The notes beneath the pieces were generated by a model, which was not told the origin of the DNA, did no database searches, and saw only the letters and a program-made list of their open reading frames with translations. The position numbers were made by a program, and so were the translations under genes. DNA of 64,000 nt. Origin: CP2-2F sp034436355. GTDB lineage: Bacteria > Chloroflexota > Anaerolineae > Aggregatilineales > UBA2796. Positions 9,228 to 18,182 of the stretch are shown here, piece by piece. Location of the stretch: assembly GCA_034436355.1 (NCBI GenBank), contig DAOTVQ010000030.1, positions 1 through 64,000 of the forward strand, written 5' to 3'. The first letter of the stretch is position 1; each line of letters starts with the position of its first letter.

Positions 9228-10139
9228 TCAGTCTTCCGCCTCTAGGCTTTCGGTAATCGTCCCTTCCTGAATGGCGCGCAGCCGCCGATAGGTTGCCTGC
9301 AAGGTGAGCGCATCCGCCACATGGAACGGCTCTGGCGCTTCCACACCGACTGTGCCGCGCCCTTCAACCTCAATCAATGCCTGAAGCAGATCGCGGTAGG
9401 CAAAATCTGCCTCGTTCAGCGGAATGTGCTGGCGCTCACCCTTCGCGCCGTACTCGATGCCACTGAGGTGCAAATGCAGCGTTTCCAGCCCGCGCCTGCC
9501 CAAGCCTTCCTCAACTGCTTTCAGCATGGCGCGGAATTCCTCATAGGTGTTGTGCTTGCCATCTCGTGCGTGCAAGTGAGCGAAATCAATGGCGGGCAGC
9601 ACGCCCTCGACATCACGACTGAGTTGGATCACTTCTTCAAGTGTGCCAAACATCGCAGGCTTGCCCATCGTTTCAGGGCGCAGAGTCACGTTTACGCCTT
9701 CGGCGCGCAAAATCGCAGTGAGTTCGAGCAACTTTTCGCGCACACGCTCGTAAACTTTTTCAGGCGGTTGGTTGTGGTAAGAGGCAGGGTGAAAGATAAT
9801 ATCATGTGCGCCTGCCAAAAAGCCTTTGCGTGCTGCTGCCAACAGGCGTTCATCACTTTTCTGCATCAGCTCAGCCGTCTGGCTGTTCAGGTTGATGAAA
9901 TAAGGCGCGTGAACGCTCAGGGAAATGCCGTGCTGTTCAGCCGCCTGCTTGATCACCGCGCAGGAGTCATCCGTGACGCGCACGCTCTGCACCCACGCAA
10001 TTTCAAGGTGATCCAAGCCGAGTGCGCGGCTATGGGCAATGGCAAGCGGTGTGCCGCCGGGCTTGGGCGTTGTTTGTGGCGCGCCCACAGTGCCAAAGCG
10101 CAGTGGGTCAGTGGGTGGAAAGGCATTCGGTTTGGGCAT
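9228..10139 (-). CDS. Endonuclease IV-like TIM-barrel protein (AP endonuclease superfamily)
   Basis: A 303-residue protein with the Xyl-isomerase-like TIM barrel of the AP endonuclease 2 superfamily. Metal-ligand positions of endonuclease IV can be followed: SVHAPYFINL, IIFHPASY, TLRPETMGK, AIDFAHLHA, LHLSGIEYG with RQHIPL, and VGVEAP. The version with 'HSRALGLDHLEIAWVQSVRV' is closest to the archaeal-type Nfo group. It probably cleaves abasic or oxidised sites; a sugar-phosphate isomerase role is the main alternative. It is divergent from the M50B-like gene, with about 100 bp between the two starts. Confidence 0.75.
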   Translation of the reverse strand: MPKPNAFPPTDPLRFGTVGAPQTTPKPGGTPLAIAHSRALGLDHLEIAWVQSVRVTDDSCAVIKQAAEQHGISLSVHAPYFINLNSQTAELMQKSDERLLAAARKGFLAGAHDIIFHPASYHNQPPEKVYERVREKLLELTAILRAEGVNVTLRPETMGKPAMFGTLEEVIQLSRDVEGVLPAIDFAHLHARDGKHNTYEEFRAMLKAVEEGLGRRGLETLHLHLSGIEYGAKGERQHIPLNEADFAYRDLLQALIEVEGRGTVGVEAPEPFHVADALTLQATYRRLRAIQEGTITESLEAED

Positions 10140-10240
10140 GGCGAAAATTCCTCTACGGCGGCAAGCCGTGTTAAAGTCAAAGGCAAGTCACAGCAATTGT
10201 ACGCACATTAGGCGAAAGACCGCAAAGGCAGAAACATTTG

Positions 10241-11161
10241 ATGAGCAGCTACGAACGCCTCTATGATAACGTGGATAAAGACGCGGCAGCACTCGGCACA
10301 GAAGGGCAGACGCGCCGCCGCATTCTGTTTGTTTCGCTGGGTGCTTTCGCACTCGTCTTTCTGCTGTGGCAGATTGCGCCGCGCAATGAGACGGTGAGCA
10401 GCCTCTTATATCCCTTTCGGCTGTTGGTGACCTTCGTCCATGAAGCAGGGCATGGGCTTTCAGCACTGCTGACCGGTGGGCGCTTCATTGAGTTCCGTGT
10501 ATTTCCGAACGGCGCAGGGTTAGCGACCACCGCTGGCGGCAATCGTGTCATCATCACGCAGATGGGCTATTTGGGTGCAGCCTTCTTTGGTGCAATTTTG
10601 CTCTTTGCGGCGAATCGGGTGCGGCGTGTGCATTTGGTCGCCGTGCTGACTGGGCTGTTCTTCATCGGCTGCGCGCTGCTCTTCACCGGCGGTGAGGGCG
10701 CACTCTTGATCGGCGGCATTGGGTTGACCATCGGCTTGTGGTCAGCGGGCGGTGCGCTGCGCGAGAGTGAAAATCAAATGCAAGTCATCTTTCGTGGGGC
10801 AGCGATTGGCGCGCTGGTGCTGACTTTTGTGTTGGTGCGCGATAACGTGGCGCTGCTGACGGGCGTTGTCAGCGGTACGGCGCTGTTTGCCCTTGCTGCC
10901 TTTGGCTCACGGACAGTTGTGACCTTCTTGCTGAACGCACTGGCGCTCATCGTTGGCTTTAACGCGCTCAATGACATCCTCTCGCTGTGGAACAGTCAAT
11001 CTACCATGCTTGGCAACGTGCCAAACGATGCATTGGCAGTGGCACGCCTGACCAATTTACCGGTTAATTTCTGGTTGCTGCTCTGGATTGCGATCACGCT
11101 TGGCGTGATGGGCGTCTCGATCTGGTTCGGAATCATTCGTCCGACGCGCCAACCACACTAG
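10241..11161 (+). CDS. M50B-like membrane metallopeptidase
   Basis: A 306-residue integral membrane protein. A cytoplasmic N-terminus of about 28 residues is followed by multiple hydrophobic segments. The zinc motif HEAGH (67-71) sits in VTFVHEAGHGLSALLTGG, and a downstream GYLGAAFFGAILLF segment follows, as in the Peptidase_M50B family. Such proteins are annotated as putative intramembrane proteases, but substrates are rarely known. The ATG at 10241 follows a GAAAC/TTG context without a strong ribosome site. Confidence 0.75.
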   Translation: MSSYERLYDNVDKDAAALGTEGQTRRRILFVSLGAFALVFLLWQIAPRNETVSSLLYPFRLLVTFVHEAGHGLSALLTGGRFIEFRVFPNGAGLATTAGGNRVIITQMGYLGAAFFGAILLFAANRVRRVHLVAVLTGLFFIGCALLFTGGEGALLIGGIGLTIGLWSAGGALRESENQMQVIFRGAAIGALVLTFVLVRDNVALLTGVVSGTALFALAAFGSRTVVTFLLNALALIVGFNALNDILSLWNSQSTMLGNVPNDALAVARLTNLPVNFWLLLWIAITLGVMGVSIWFGIIRPTRQPH

Positions 11162-11232
11162 CCAATCTCTAAGGCGCGCTAACCGATGAGCGCGGTATAA
11201 TGGGCAGCGTAAAGCGATGCTGCCCTTGGAGA

Positions 11233-12477
11233 ATGCCTGTGTACAGCGTTGATGAGGCACTTGCACGTATTCTGGAGATATTTTCGCCGCTGCCTGCCGA
11301 GCGCGTGCGCTTGGAAGATGCCTATGGGCGCATTTTGGCGGAGTCTATTGAGGCGGCACATGATCTGCCGCCTTTCCCAAACAGTGCCTTAGATGGTTAC
11401 GCGGTGCGCGCCGCTGAAGTTGCCACTGCCCGTGCTGAAGCACCTGTACAGTTGCCCGTCAGCGGTGATATTCCGGCGGGCAGCCTGCCACCAATGCCAC
11501 TGCCTGCCCAAACTGCTATGCGGATTATGACTGGTGCGCCGCTGCCTGAAGGTGCTGATGCGGTTGTGCCAGTTGAGCAAACCGACGACGCACCTAGCCG
11601 CTTTGAAGTGAATAGCACCTTGCCCGAAAGCGTGCTGATTCGTGTGGCGGTGGGCGTTGGGAACGGTGTGCGGCAAGTCGGGGAAGATGTGCAGCGTGGC
11701 ACGGTTGTGCTGAAGGCAGGGCGCCGTTTGCGGGCTGCGGATGTGGGTGTTCTGGCGGGTTTGGGTGTGGCACAGGTGCCTGTGGTGCGCCGCCCCGTGG
11801 TGGCAATCCTCTCGACCGGTGACGAACTGCTGCCGCCGCACATGCCGCTGATGGCGGGCAAAATTCACGATATGAACAGCGTGGCACTTTGCGCGTTGGT
11901 GCAGGCAGTGGGTGGCGTGCCGCGCTTTATGGGCATCGCTGCTGATTCGGTTGAGGCAGTCTACAGCCGCCTTGAGGCAGCCACCGATGCGGATATGATC
12001 CTCAGTACGGCGGGCGTTTCCGTTGGCACATTGGATGTGGTCAAAGAGGCGGTTACACGGCGCGGTACACTCAGTTTATGGCGCGTCAATTTGCGTCCGG
12101 GCAAGCCGCTTGCCTTTGGCGATTTTAGCGGTGTGCCATTCTTTGGGCTGCCGGGCAACCCAGTGAGCGCGTTAGTCACCTTCGATATTTTTGTGCGTCC
12201 TGCCTTGCTAAAACTGCTCGGTGTGCCAACGGATGCCACACCACAGAGGATGGCAGAAACTGGTGAGGTAATGCACAGCGACGGTCGGCGCACCTACGCA
12301 CGAGTCAAACTTATCCGTCAGGCTGAACGCCTAATTGCCTTCAGCACAGGCACGCAAAGTTCAGGCGCGATCAGCTCATTGGTCAATGCCGACGGCTTGT
12401 TGATCATCCCTGAAGGCATGACGGAAGTACCGATTGGCACGCGCTTAGCCGTGCGCCTTTTTGATCAGGATATGTAA
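11233..12477 (+). CDS. moeA: Molybdopterin molybdotransferase MoeA
   Basis: MoeA inserts molybdate into adenylylated molybdopterin, the last common step of molybdenum cofactor synthesis. Hallmarks are SALDGYAVRA, MTGAPLPEGADAVVPVEQ, the MPT-binding block ILSTGDEL...GKIHDMNS, ILSTAGVSVGTLDVVKE, and LRPGKPLAFG with FFGLPGNPVSALVTF. A consensus -10 (TATAAT, 11196-11201) upstream rules out the ATG at 11200. The GGAG at 11228-11231 is too close to the ATG at 11233 but ideally spaced for the GTG at 11239 (then MYSVDEAL...), so the true start may be two codons later. A VKOR gene follows after 15 bp. Confidence 0.92.
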   Translation: MPVYSVDEALARILEIFSPLPAERVRLEDAYGRILAESIEAAHDLPPFPNSALDGYAVRAAEVATARAEAPVQLPVSGDIPAGSLPPMPLPAQTAMRIMTGAPLPEGADAVVPVEQTDDAPSRFEVNSTLPESVLIRVAVGVGNGVRQVGEDVQRGTVVLKAGRRLRAADVGVLAGLGVAQVPVVRRPVVAILSTGDELLPPHMPLMAGKIHDMNSVALCALVQAVGGVPRFMGIAADSVEAVYSRLEAATDADMILSTAGVSVGTLDVVKEAVTRRGTLSLWRVNLRPGKPLAFGDFSGVPFFGLPGNPVSALVTFDIFVRPALLKLLGVPTDATPQRMAETGEVMHSDGRRTYARVKLIRQAERLIAFSTGTQSSGAISSLVNADGLLIIPEGMTEVPIGTRLAVRLFDQDM

Positions 12478-12492
12478 AGGACGTAATGCAAA

Positions 12493-13026
12493 ATGGCTAC
12501 CAGCAATACTGTCGGGCAGTACGCACAAACCACACAGGGCGCGGCTGCCGCAACCAAGCACGATTCGCTGTGGCGGATCAGCTTCATCTTAGCGCTGATC
12601 GGCTTGTTCATTGCGGGCTATCTCTCCTACACCAAGCTGACCAACACCGAGATCGCCTGTGTGGCGGCGATCAGCGATTGCAGCTACGTAGATAGCTCGC
12701 CGTATGGCTATATCGGCGGATATGGCGGCGTGCCAGTGGCTTATCTCGGCTTTGTCGGATATGCCGCCATTTTCCTCACCTTAATTGCGGAACGGCGCAG
12801 CACGCTGATTGCTAGATATAGCAAACTGCTCATCTTCGGCATGGCGTTGATTGGCTTTTTGGTATCGGGCTACTTCGTCGCAATTCAGGCGCTTGTCCTA
12901 AACAGCTTTTGCCAATGGTGCATGGGCAGCGCCGTCACCATGACTGTGCTGTTCGGTGTGAGCTTTGCGCGACTATGGCGCACGTTGAATGCCATCGCTG
13001 ACGACGATGAGGCAGAGCAGGCGTAA
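12493..13026 (+). CDS. Vitamin K epoxide reductase (VKOR) family thiol oxidoreductase
   Basis: A 177-residue membrane protein with four hydrophobic helices. The VKOR cysteine set is present: a loop pair Cys56 and Cys63 (CVAAISDC) and the redox CxxC at 140-143 (FCQWC). The motif 'GVPVAYLGFVGY' also fits. Bacterial VKOR reoxidises a DsbA-like thioredoxin using quinone and so supports disulfide formation in exported proteins. No thioredoxin partner is fused or adjacent. A ribosome site AAAGGA lies at the end of moeA, indicating one transcript with moeA. Confidence 0.88.
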   Translation: MATSNTVGQYAQTTQGAAAATKHDSLWRISFILALIGLFIAGYLSYTKLTNTEIACVAAISDCSYVDSSPYGYIGGYGGVPVAYLGFVGYAAIFLTLIAERRSTLIARYSKLLIFGMALIGFLVSGYFVAIQALVLNSFCQWCMGSAVTMTVLFGVSFARLWRTLNAIADDDEAEQA

Positions 13027-13088
13027 CCAAACGCCACGCGGAGTGCAAGAGGCGCGAAAAGCCAAACTGCCGCAACGCGGCGCACGGG

Positions 13089-14039
13089 CTAGTTAGCGTT
13101 CGGCTGTTCCCGACCGACGCCGCTATCCAGCGTGCGTGTCAGCAATTCTTCTTGCTGTTGGCGGTTGCCTGTGCGCTTATCACGCTTCTTGCCTCTGCGA
13201 TTGCTTGCCTTATTGGTGCCGCGGCTTTCAAGGGCGCGCTCCAACTCTGGAAAATCTGCATCTTCAGAGTTCAGCAGCGCACGGCGCAGCGCCAGCTCGA
13301 TGGCGTTTGGCACGTTCTCGTCGTCGTCGTCGTCGCTCTGGGCAGCCGCACTGGGCGCTTCCAACGCCTTCACACTCAGATCAATCTGCTTTTTGCGGCT
13401 GTTCACCTTGATGACCTTCGCCGTGAGTTCTTCATCTACCTTGTAAACGTCCTCAGGCGAGCCAACATAGCCCAGCGAAAGTTCCGAGACATGCACCATG
13501 CCGGGACGCTCGGCGCCAATCTCTAGGAAGACGCCAAACCTCTCGACGCGCACAATTTTGCCCGTCACCACTTGCCCAACGCGGATTTCGTTCCACTGCA
13601 CGCCAAGCGGCTTGATCATGGTCAGGTCAATCCGTTCGCGTTCGGCGTCCACTTGGCGCACCCACACAGTGACGGGCTGCCCTGCCTTCAGCACGTCGTT
13701 CACGTTCTTCACAGGCTCTTCGCTAATCTGCGAGATATGGACGAGCGCATCCTTGCCCACGCCGATCTCCACAAACGCACCAAAGAGTTCCACACGCTTC
13801 ACAACACCGTTCAGTTCCATTTTGGGCTTCAGCGCTTGAAGGGAAAGGGAAGGCAGTTCGGCGGGTGCTGCTTGGGTTGCCTTTGTTACTTCAGCAGCTT
13901 GGCTTTCAAGGGCGGCTTCGGGAAGGCTTTCAGTGTCAAGGGCGGCTTCAGGTGTGCTTACCACTTCAGGTATCTGCGGCGCAGAATCGGCTAGGTCTGC
14001 TGCCATCGGTTCAGTTGGGGCAGCATTTTCTTCAATCAT
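13089..14039 (-). CDS. Double S1-domain RNA-binding protein
   Basis: A 316-residue protein. An acidic Ala/Glu/Pro-rich N-terminus (about 75 residues) is followed by two S1 domains: ELNGVVKRVELFGAFVEIGVGKDALVHISQ and VTGKIVRVERFGVFLEIGAERPGMVHVSELS. A linker with a run of Asp and a strongly basic tail (RRGKKRDKRTGNRQQQ) complete it. S1 domains bind single-stranded RNA. It resembles chloroflexotal S1 proteins annotated as 30S S1-like, but with only two S1 domains it is not a full ribosomal S1. An AAAGGAG ribosome site sits 9 nt before the ATG. Confidence 0.85.
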   Translation of the reverse strand: MIEENAAPTEPMAADLADSAPQIPEVVSTPEAALDTESLPEAALESQAAEVTKATQAAPAELPSLSLQALKPKMELNGVVKRVELFGAFVEIGVGKDALVHISQISEEPVKNVNDVLKAGQPVTVWVRQVDAERERIDLTMIKPLGVQWNEIRVGQVVTGKIVRVERFGVFLEIGAERPGMVHVSELSLGYVGSPEDVYKVDEELTAKVIKVNSRKKQIDLSVKALEAPSAAAQSDDDDDENVPNAIELALRRALLNSEDADFPELERALESRGTNKASNRRGKKRDKRTGNRQQQEELLTRTLDSGVGREQPNAN

Positions 14040-14235
14040 GCTCAGTTGCTCCTTTGTCCCATTGAGAAATCGGGATAGCGATCAGGATTATCGCATTTTG
14101 TGGGCAATTCTACTACTTTGTTAAAGCATGGTCAACCGCAAGGTATGAGATCGTTTCTATTGCGTGGGTTTTCGGTGTGCGGCAGGCGCGCTGCTTCAGC
14201 ATTCACGGGCTGACCCAATCTCACCAAAATCGTGC
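14040..14235. other. Intergenic region without an evident gene
   Basis: This segment lies between the divergent S1-protein and acetyl-CoA synthetase genes. No coding frame with a ribosome site and no RNA fold is recognised. It should hold the S1-gene promoter on the minus strand, but no convincing pair of boxes is visible. Confidence 0.4.
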
Positions 14236-14264
14236 TTGCCTAAGCAAACCATTGATCGGATAAT
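14236..14264 (+). promoter_or_regulatory. Sigma70-type promoter of acetyl-CoA synthetase
   Basis: The -35 TTGCCT (14236-14241) and -10 GATAAT (14259-14264) have an optimal 17-bp spacer. The leader to the ATG at 14356 would be about 85 nt. The -10 differs from consensus by one base. Confidence 0.6.
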
Positions 14265-14355
14265 GTACCTATTAAGTGCGGCATGGCAGAGTGACGGCTT
14301 CTCTGCTAGGCTGACCTACCTAAAGTGTTTTCAACTAATCAGGAGTTTATGCGCT

Positions 14356-16266
14356 ATGACCGACACAGCACAGCCCGTCGCCAACGCCTCAGAGCTTTAC
14401 ACGCCCTCGCCAGATGTAATCCAACAAGCAATTGTCCAAGATTATGAGGCGATGTACCGCCGTGCGGCTGAAGACCCAGAGGCGTTCTGGGCAGAGCAAG
14501 CAGAGGCACTGGAGTGGTATAAGAAGTGGGATAAAGTGCTAGAGACTTCTCGCGCACCGTTTTATCAGTGGTTTGTAGGTGGCAAAACAAATATCGCGCA
14601 CAATGCGCTGGATCGGCATGTGAAGACGTGGCGAAAGAACAAACTTGCCCTGATCTGGGAAGGTGAAGCGGGTGAAACGCTTACCTACAGCTACTATCGC
14701 CTGTGGCAAGAGGTGAACAAGTTCGGGAATGTGCTGCGCTCGATGGGTGTGCGGAAAGGGGATCGCGTCACGATTTACATGGGGCGCGTGCCAGAGCTGA
14801 TGATCGCTATGCTCGCTTGCGCCAAGATCGGCGCGGTGCATAGCGTGGTTTATGGCGGCTTTTCTGAGCAGGCGCTTGCGGATCGCATTGATGACGCACA
14901 AAGCCGCGTGCTGGTGACGCAAGATGGCGCCTGGCTGCGCGGGCAAATTGTGGAACTCAAGAAGATTGCCGATGAAGCAGTGCGCCGTTCGCCGGTGGTG
15001 GAGCATGTGGTTGTGCTGAAGCGCACTGCTCACGAGGTGCAGATGGAGCCAGATCGGGACTATTGGTGGCATGATCTGATGGCGTTGCCCATTGCCAGCA
15101 CCAAATGCGAAACCGAAGTGATGGATGCCGAAGACCCGTTGTTCATCCTCTACACCAGCGGCACCACCGGCAAGCCCAAAGGCATTTTGCACACACACGG
15201 CGGCTATTCCGTCTATACCAGCACCACGCTGCGCTATGTGTTCGACCTGAAGGATGAAGACCGTTGGTGGTGCGCCGCTGATCCGGGTTGGATCACAGGA
15301 CACAGCTATATTGTCTACGGTCCGATGATCTTGGGTGCTACCAGCTTTATGTATGAAGGCGCGCCGACTCATCCCTACCCGAATCGGTGGTGGAAATTGG
15401 TGGAGTACTATGGCATCACGGTTATGTACACTGCACCGACCGCTATTCGCGGCTTGATGCGCTTTGGGGCGGCGTGGCCCAATCGGCATGACCTTTCGAC
15501 GCTGCGTCTGCTCGGTTCGGTTGGCGAGCCGATCAACCCTGAGGCGTGGAAGTGGTTCTATGAGGTTATTGGGAAAAGCCGCTGCCCAATTATGGATACG
15601 TGGTGGCAGACTGAGACCGGCGGCTTCATGATCGCGCCAATGCCGATCACACCCTTGAAGCCGGGCAGTGCTACCCGTCCATTTCCCGGCATCATTGCCG
15701 ATGTGGTGGATGAAGACGGTAACACGGTGCCTGTCGGTCAGGACGGCTTGCTGGTCATCAAGAAGCCGTGGCCCGGCATGTTACGCACCGTCTTTGGCGA
15801 TCCTGACCGCTACATCCGCCAATATTGGAGCAAATTTGGCGATAAGGGTTGGTATCTGACCGGCGACTCAGCGCGCAAGGATGAAGACGGCTACATCTGG
15901 ATCATCGGGCGCATTGACGACGTGATCAAGGTCAGTGGCTACCGTCTTGGCACAGCAGAGGTTGAATCAGGTTTGGTCAGCCATCCCGCCGTGGCAGAGT
16001 CAGCGGCAATTGGCTTGCCAGATGAACTGAAGGGCAACATCATCTACGCCTATTGCATCTTGCGGCAAGGCTACGAGCCATCGCCCGCCCTTGAGGAAGC
16101 GCTCAAAAATCACATTCGGCATGAGGTCGGTCCAATTGCCGTCCCCTCTAAGATCGAGTTTGTGAGCGCCCTGCCCAAAACGCGCAGCGGCAAGATCATG
16201 CGGCGCGTGCTAAAAGCGCGTGCGCTTGGTCAGCCGGAAGGCGATCTCAGCACGCTTGAAGAATAG
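14356..16266 (+). CDS. acsA: Acetyl-CoA synthetase (AMP-forming)
   Basis: A 636-residue adenylate-forming enzyme converting acetate, ATP and CoA to acetyl-CoA. Motifs: the P-loop-like LYTSGTTGKPKGILHTHGGY, the Acs-specific WWCAADPGWITGHSYIVYGP, the A5 region MDTWWQTETGGFMIAP, the hinge YLTGDSARKDEDGYIWIIGRIDDVIKVSGYRLGTAEVES, and the C-terminal catalytic Lys in PKTRSGKIMRRVLKA, the known acetylation target in Acs. Length and N-terminus match Acs rather than acyl-CoA ligases. AGGAG at 14341-14345 selects the ATG at 14356 over upstream in-frame codons. It forms a single-gene unit with its own promoter and terminator. Confidence 0.94.
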   Translation: MTDTAQPVANASELYTPSPDVIQQAIVQDYEAMYRRAAEDPEAFWAEQAEALEWYKKWDKVLETSRAPFYQWFVGGKTNIAHNALDRHVKTWRKNKLALIWEGEAGETLTYSYYRLWQEVNKFGNVLRSMGVRKGDRVTIYMGRVPELMIAMLACAKIGAVHSVVYGGFSEQALADRIDDAQSRVLVTQDGAWLRGQIVELKKIADEAVRRSPVVEHVVVLKRTAHEVQMEPDRDYWWHDLMALPIASTKCETEVMDAEDPLFILYTSGTTGKPKGILHTHGGYSVYTSTTLRYVFDLKDEDRWWCAADPGWITGHSYIVYGPMILGATSFMYEGAPTHPYPNRWWKLVEYYGITVMYTAPTAIRGLMRFGAAWPNRHDLSTLRLLGSVGEPINPEAWKWFYEVIGKSRCPIMDTWWQTETGGFMIAPMPITPLKPGSATRPFPGIIADVVDEDGNTVPVGQDGLLVIKKPWPGMLRTVFGDPDRYIRQYWSKFGDKGWYLTGDSARKDEDGYIWIIGRIDDVIKVSGYRLGTAEVESGLVSHPAVAESAAIGLPDELKGNIIYAYCILRQGYEPSPALEEALKNHIRHEVGPIAVPSKIEFVSALPKTRSGKIMRRVLKARALGQPEGDLSTLEE

Positions 16267-16277
16267 CCACACAACCA

Positions 16278-16313
16278 CCATCCCTTGCCCAACACGGCAA
16301 GGGATGGTTTTAG
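16278..16313 (+). terminator. Rho-independent terminator after acsA
   Basis: A perfect 12-bp stem (CCATCCCTTGCC / GGCAAGGGATGG) with a 6-nt loop is followed by TTTTAG. It lies 12 bp after the acsA stop. Confidence 0.88.
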
Positions 16314-16502
16314 ATATGGTGCGCCGCCGCTGCACCCGCCGTCAGTGCGCCCAATCCCACAGAGCAAGCGCCGCGCACGCGCATCTTTCAAATCAGCGAG
16401 GTGAATAGTAGGCTATAGATGATCACACTTGCCGCTTGGCTGCGGTGGCAATCTGGCATTTTAGGGCAGCCCATACACAGTTTTTAAGAGGGAGAGAAGC
16501 GC
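16314..16502. other. Intergenic region upstream of hutU
   Basis: No gene is evident. An imperfect palindrome (TTGCCGC..GCGGTGGCAA around 16430-16452) could be an operator for the hut genes, but there is nothing to compare it with. The ribosome site GAGGGAGAG lies just before hutU. No convincing -35/-10 pair was found. Confidence 0.35.
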
Positions 16503-18182
16503 ATGACAGCGCAAGTACGTAAAATTAAAGCACCCATCGGCACACAGCTCACCTGCAAAAATTGGTTGATCGAAGCTGCTTACCGCATGATCCAAAATAA
16601 TTTAGATGAAAACGTTGCTTTTGACCCACAAAACCTGATCGTCTACGGTGGGCGTGGCAAGGCAGCCCGCAACTGGGCTGCCTTTGATGCTATCCTTGAA
16701 GCACTCAAGGCACTAGAGCCTGACGAAACGCTCTTGGTGCAATCCGGCAAGCCCGTAGCCGTTTTCCGCACGCACCCAGACGCGCCGCGTGTTCTGATCG
16801 CCAACAGCAACATTGTTCCCGCGTGGGCAACCCAAGAAAACTTTGATAAATGGGAGCGCGACGGGCTGATCATGTATGGGCAGATGACTGCCGGTAGTTG
16901 GATTTACATCGGCACACAGGGCATTCTGCAAGGCACCTACGAGACGTTCGGCGCATTGGCGCGCCAGCATGGCTGGGGCAGTCTAAAGGGAAAGTTCGTC
17001 CTAACAGCAGGGCTTGGCGAGATGGGCGGCGCGCAGCCCTTGGCAGTCACCATGAACGAAGGCGTCGGGCTGTTTGTGGAGGTTGACCGCTGGCGTGCCG
17101 AGCGCCGCTTGAAGCTGCGCCAACTCGACCGCATGACAGACGATCTCGAAGAGGCGATGACATGGGTTGAGGAAGCACTAGCGAATCAAACGCCGCAATC
17201 CATCGGCTTAATTGGCAATGCCAGCGAAGTGCTGCCGCAGTTGCTGCTGCGCGGCGTGCAGCCTGATGTGGTGACCGACCAAACCAGCGCCCATGATGTG
17301 CTGTATGGCTACATTCCCGCCGGCTTGACGCTTGAAGCTGCCGCGCACCTGCGCGAACACGATCCTGAGGCATACAAACAGCGTGCCATTGCCTCGATGG
17401 TGGCGCATGTAGAAGCGATGTTGGCTTGGCAAGCCAAGGGCGCTGTCGTCTTTGATTATGGCAACAATCTGCGTCAGCGCGCCTTTGATGCCGGCGTCAG
17501 CCGCGCCTTTGATTATCCCGGCTTTGTGCCAGCCTATATCCGCCCGCTGTTCTGCGAAGGCAAGGGGCCCTTTCGCTGGGTAGCGCTCTCCGGCGACGCG
17601 GAAGATATTTACGCCACAGATCGCGCCATCCTTGCGCTGTTTCCAGAAGATGATCACCTTCGGCGTTGGCTGACATTGGCGCGAGAGTATGTCGAGTTTC
17701 AGGGCTTGCCAGCGCGCATTTGCTGGCTGGGCTATGGCGAGCGCGCCAAAGCAGGCTTGAAGTTTAACCAAATGGTGGCAAGCGGTGAACTGAAAGCGCC
17801 TATTGTCATCGGGCGCGATCACCTTGATAGCGGCTCGGTTGCCAGCCCAAACCGCGAGACGGAACGTATGAAGGATGGCAGCGACGCCATTTCTGATTGG
17901 GCGCTGCTCAACGCGCTGATCAATGCGGTGGGTGGCGCAACATGGGTCAGCATTCATCATGGCGGCGGTGTGGGCATTGGCTACAGCCAACACGCTGGGC
18001 AAGTGATCGTAGCAGATGGCACGCCAGAGGCTGCCCGACGCCTAGAGCGCGTCCTGACCACGGATCCGGGCATGGGCGTGGTGCGCCATGCCGACGCCGG
18101 CTACCCAGAGGCAATTCAGTTTGCCCGCACACACGGCATTAAGATTCCGATGCTGCCACAGGCTGACGCCGATGCGCGCTGA
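16503..18182 (+). CDS. hutU: Urocanate hydratase
   Basis: A 559-residue cytoplasmic enzyme that hydrates urocanate to 4-imidazolone-5-propanoate with tightly bound NAD. The family blocks are clear: LIVYGGRGKAARNW, VLIANSNIVPAWA, MTAGSWIYIGTQGILQGTYETF, TAGLGEMGGAQPLAVTMN, DQTSAHDVLYGYIPAG and the C-terminal HHGGGVGIGYSQHAGQVIVADGT. It is the first gene of a three-gene histidine-degradation operon. hutI starts 11 bp before its stop. GAGGGAGAG provides the ribosome site. Confidence 0.95.
   Translation: MTAQVRKIKAPIGTQLTCKNWLIEAAYRMIQNNLDENVAFDPQNLIVYGGRGKAARNWAAFDAILEALKALEPDETLLVQSGKPVAVFRTHPDAPRVLIANSNIVPAWATQENFDKWERDGLIMYGQMTAGSWIYIGTQGILQGTYETFGALARQHGWGSLKGKFVLTAGLGEMGGAQPLAVTMNEGVGLFVEVDRWRAERRLKLRQLDRMTDDLEEAMTWVEEALANQTPQSIGLIGNASEVLPQLLLRGVQPDVVTDQTSAHDVLYGYIPAGLTLEAAAHLREHDPEAYKQRAIASMVAHVEAMLAWQAKGAVVFDYGNNLRQRAFDAGVSRAFDYPGFVPAYIRPLFCEGKGPFRWVALSGDAEDIYATDRAILALFPEDDHLRRWLTLAREYVEFQGLPARICWLGYGERAKAGLKFNQMVASGELKAPIVIGRDHLDSGSVASPNRETERMKDGSDAISDWALLNALINAVGGATWVSIHHGGGVGIGYSQHAGQVIVADGTPEAARRLERVLTTDPGMGVVRHADAGYPEAIQFARTHGIKIPMLPQADADAR

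Noticed and set aside
9321..10211. Long + strand open frame opposite the endonuclease IV-like gene
   Set aside because: The minus strand carries all the metal-ligand motifs; the + frame has Cys/His-rich antisense composition.
11200..11232. moeA start at 11200
   Set aside because: That ATG overlaps a consensus TATAAT that probably serves as the -10 box, and the family N-terminus begins later.
14539..15489. Long open frame on the minus strand inside acsA
   Set aside because: It is the mirror of a strongly conserved coding gene, has no ribosome site, and its His/Gln-rich product looks like an antisense shadow.
17208..18002. Long minus-strand open frame inside hutU
   Set aside because: hutU is clearly conserved on the + strand; the antisense product has no family features.
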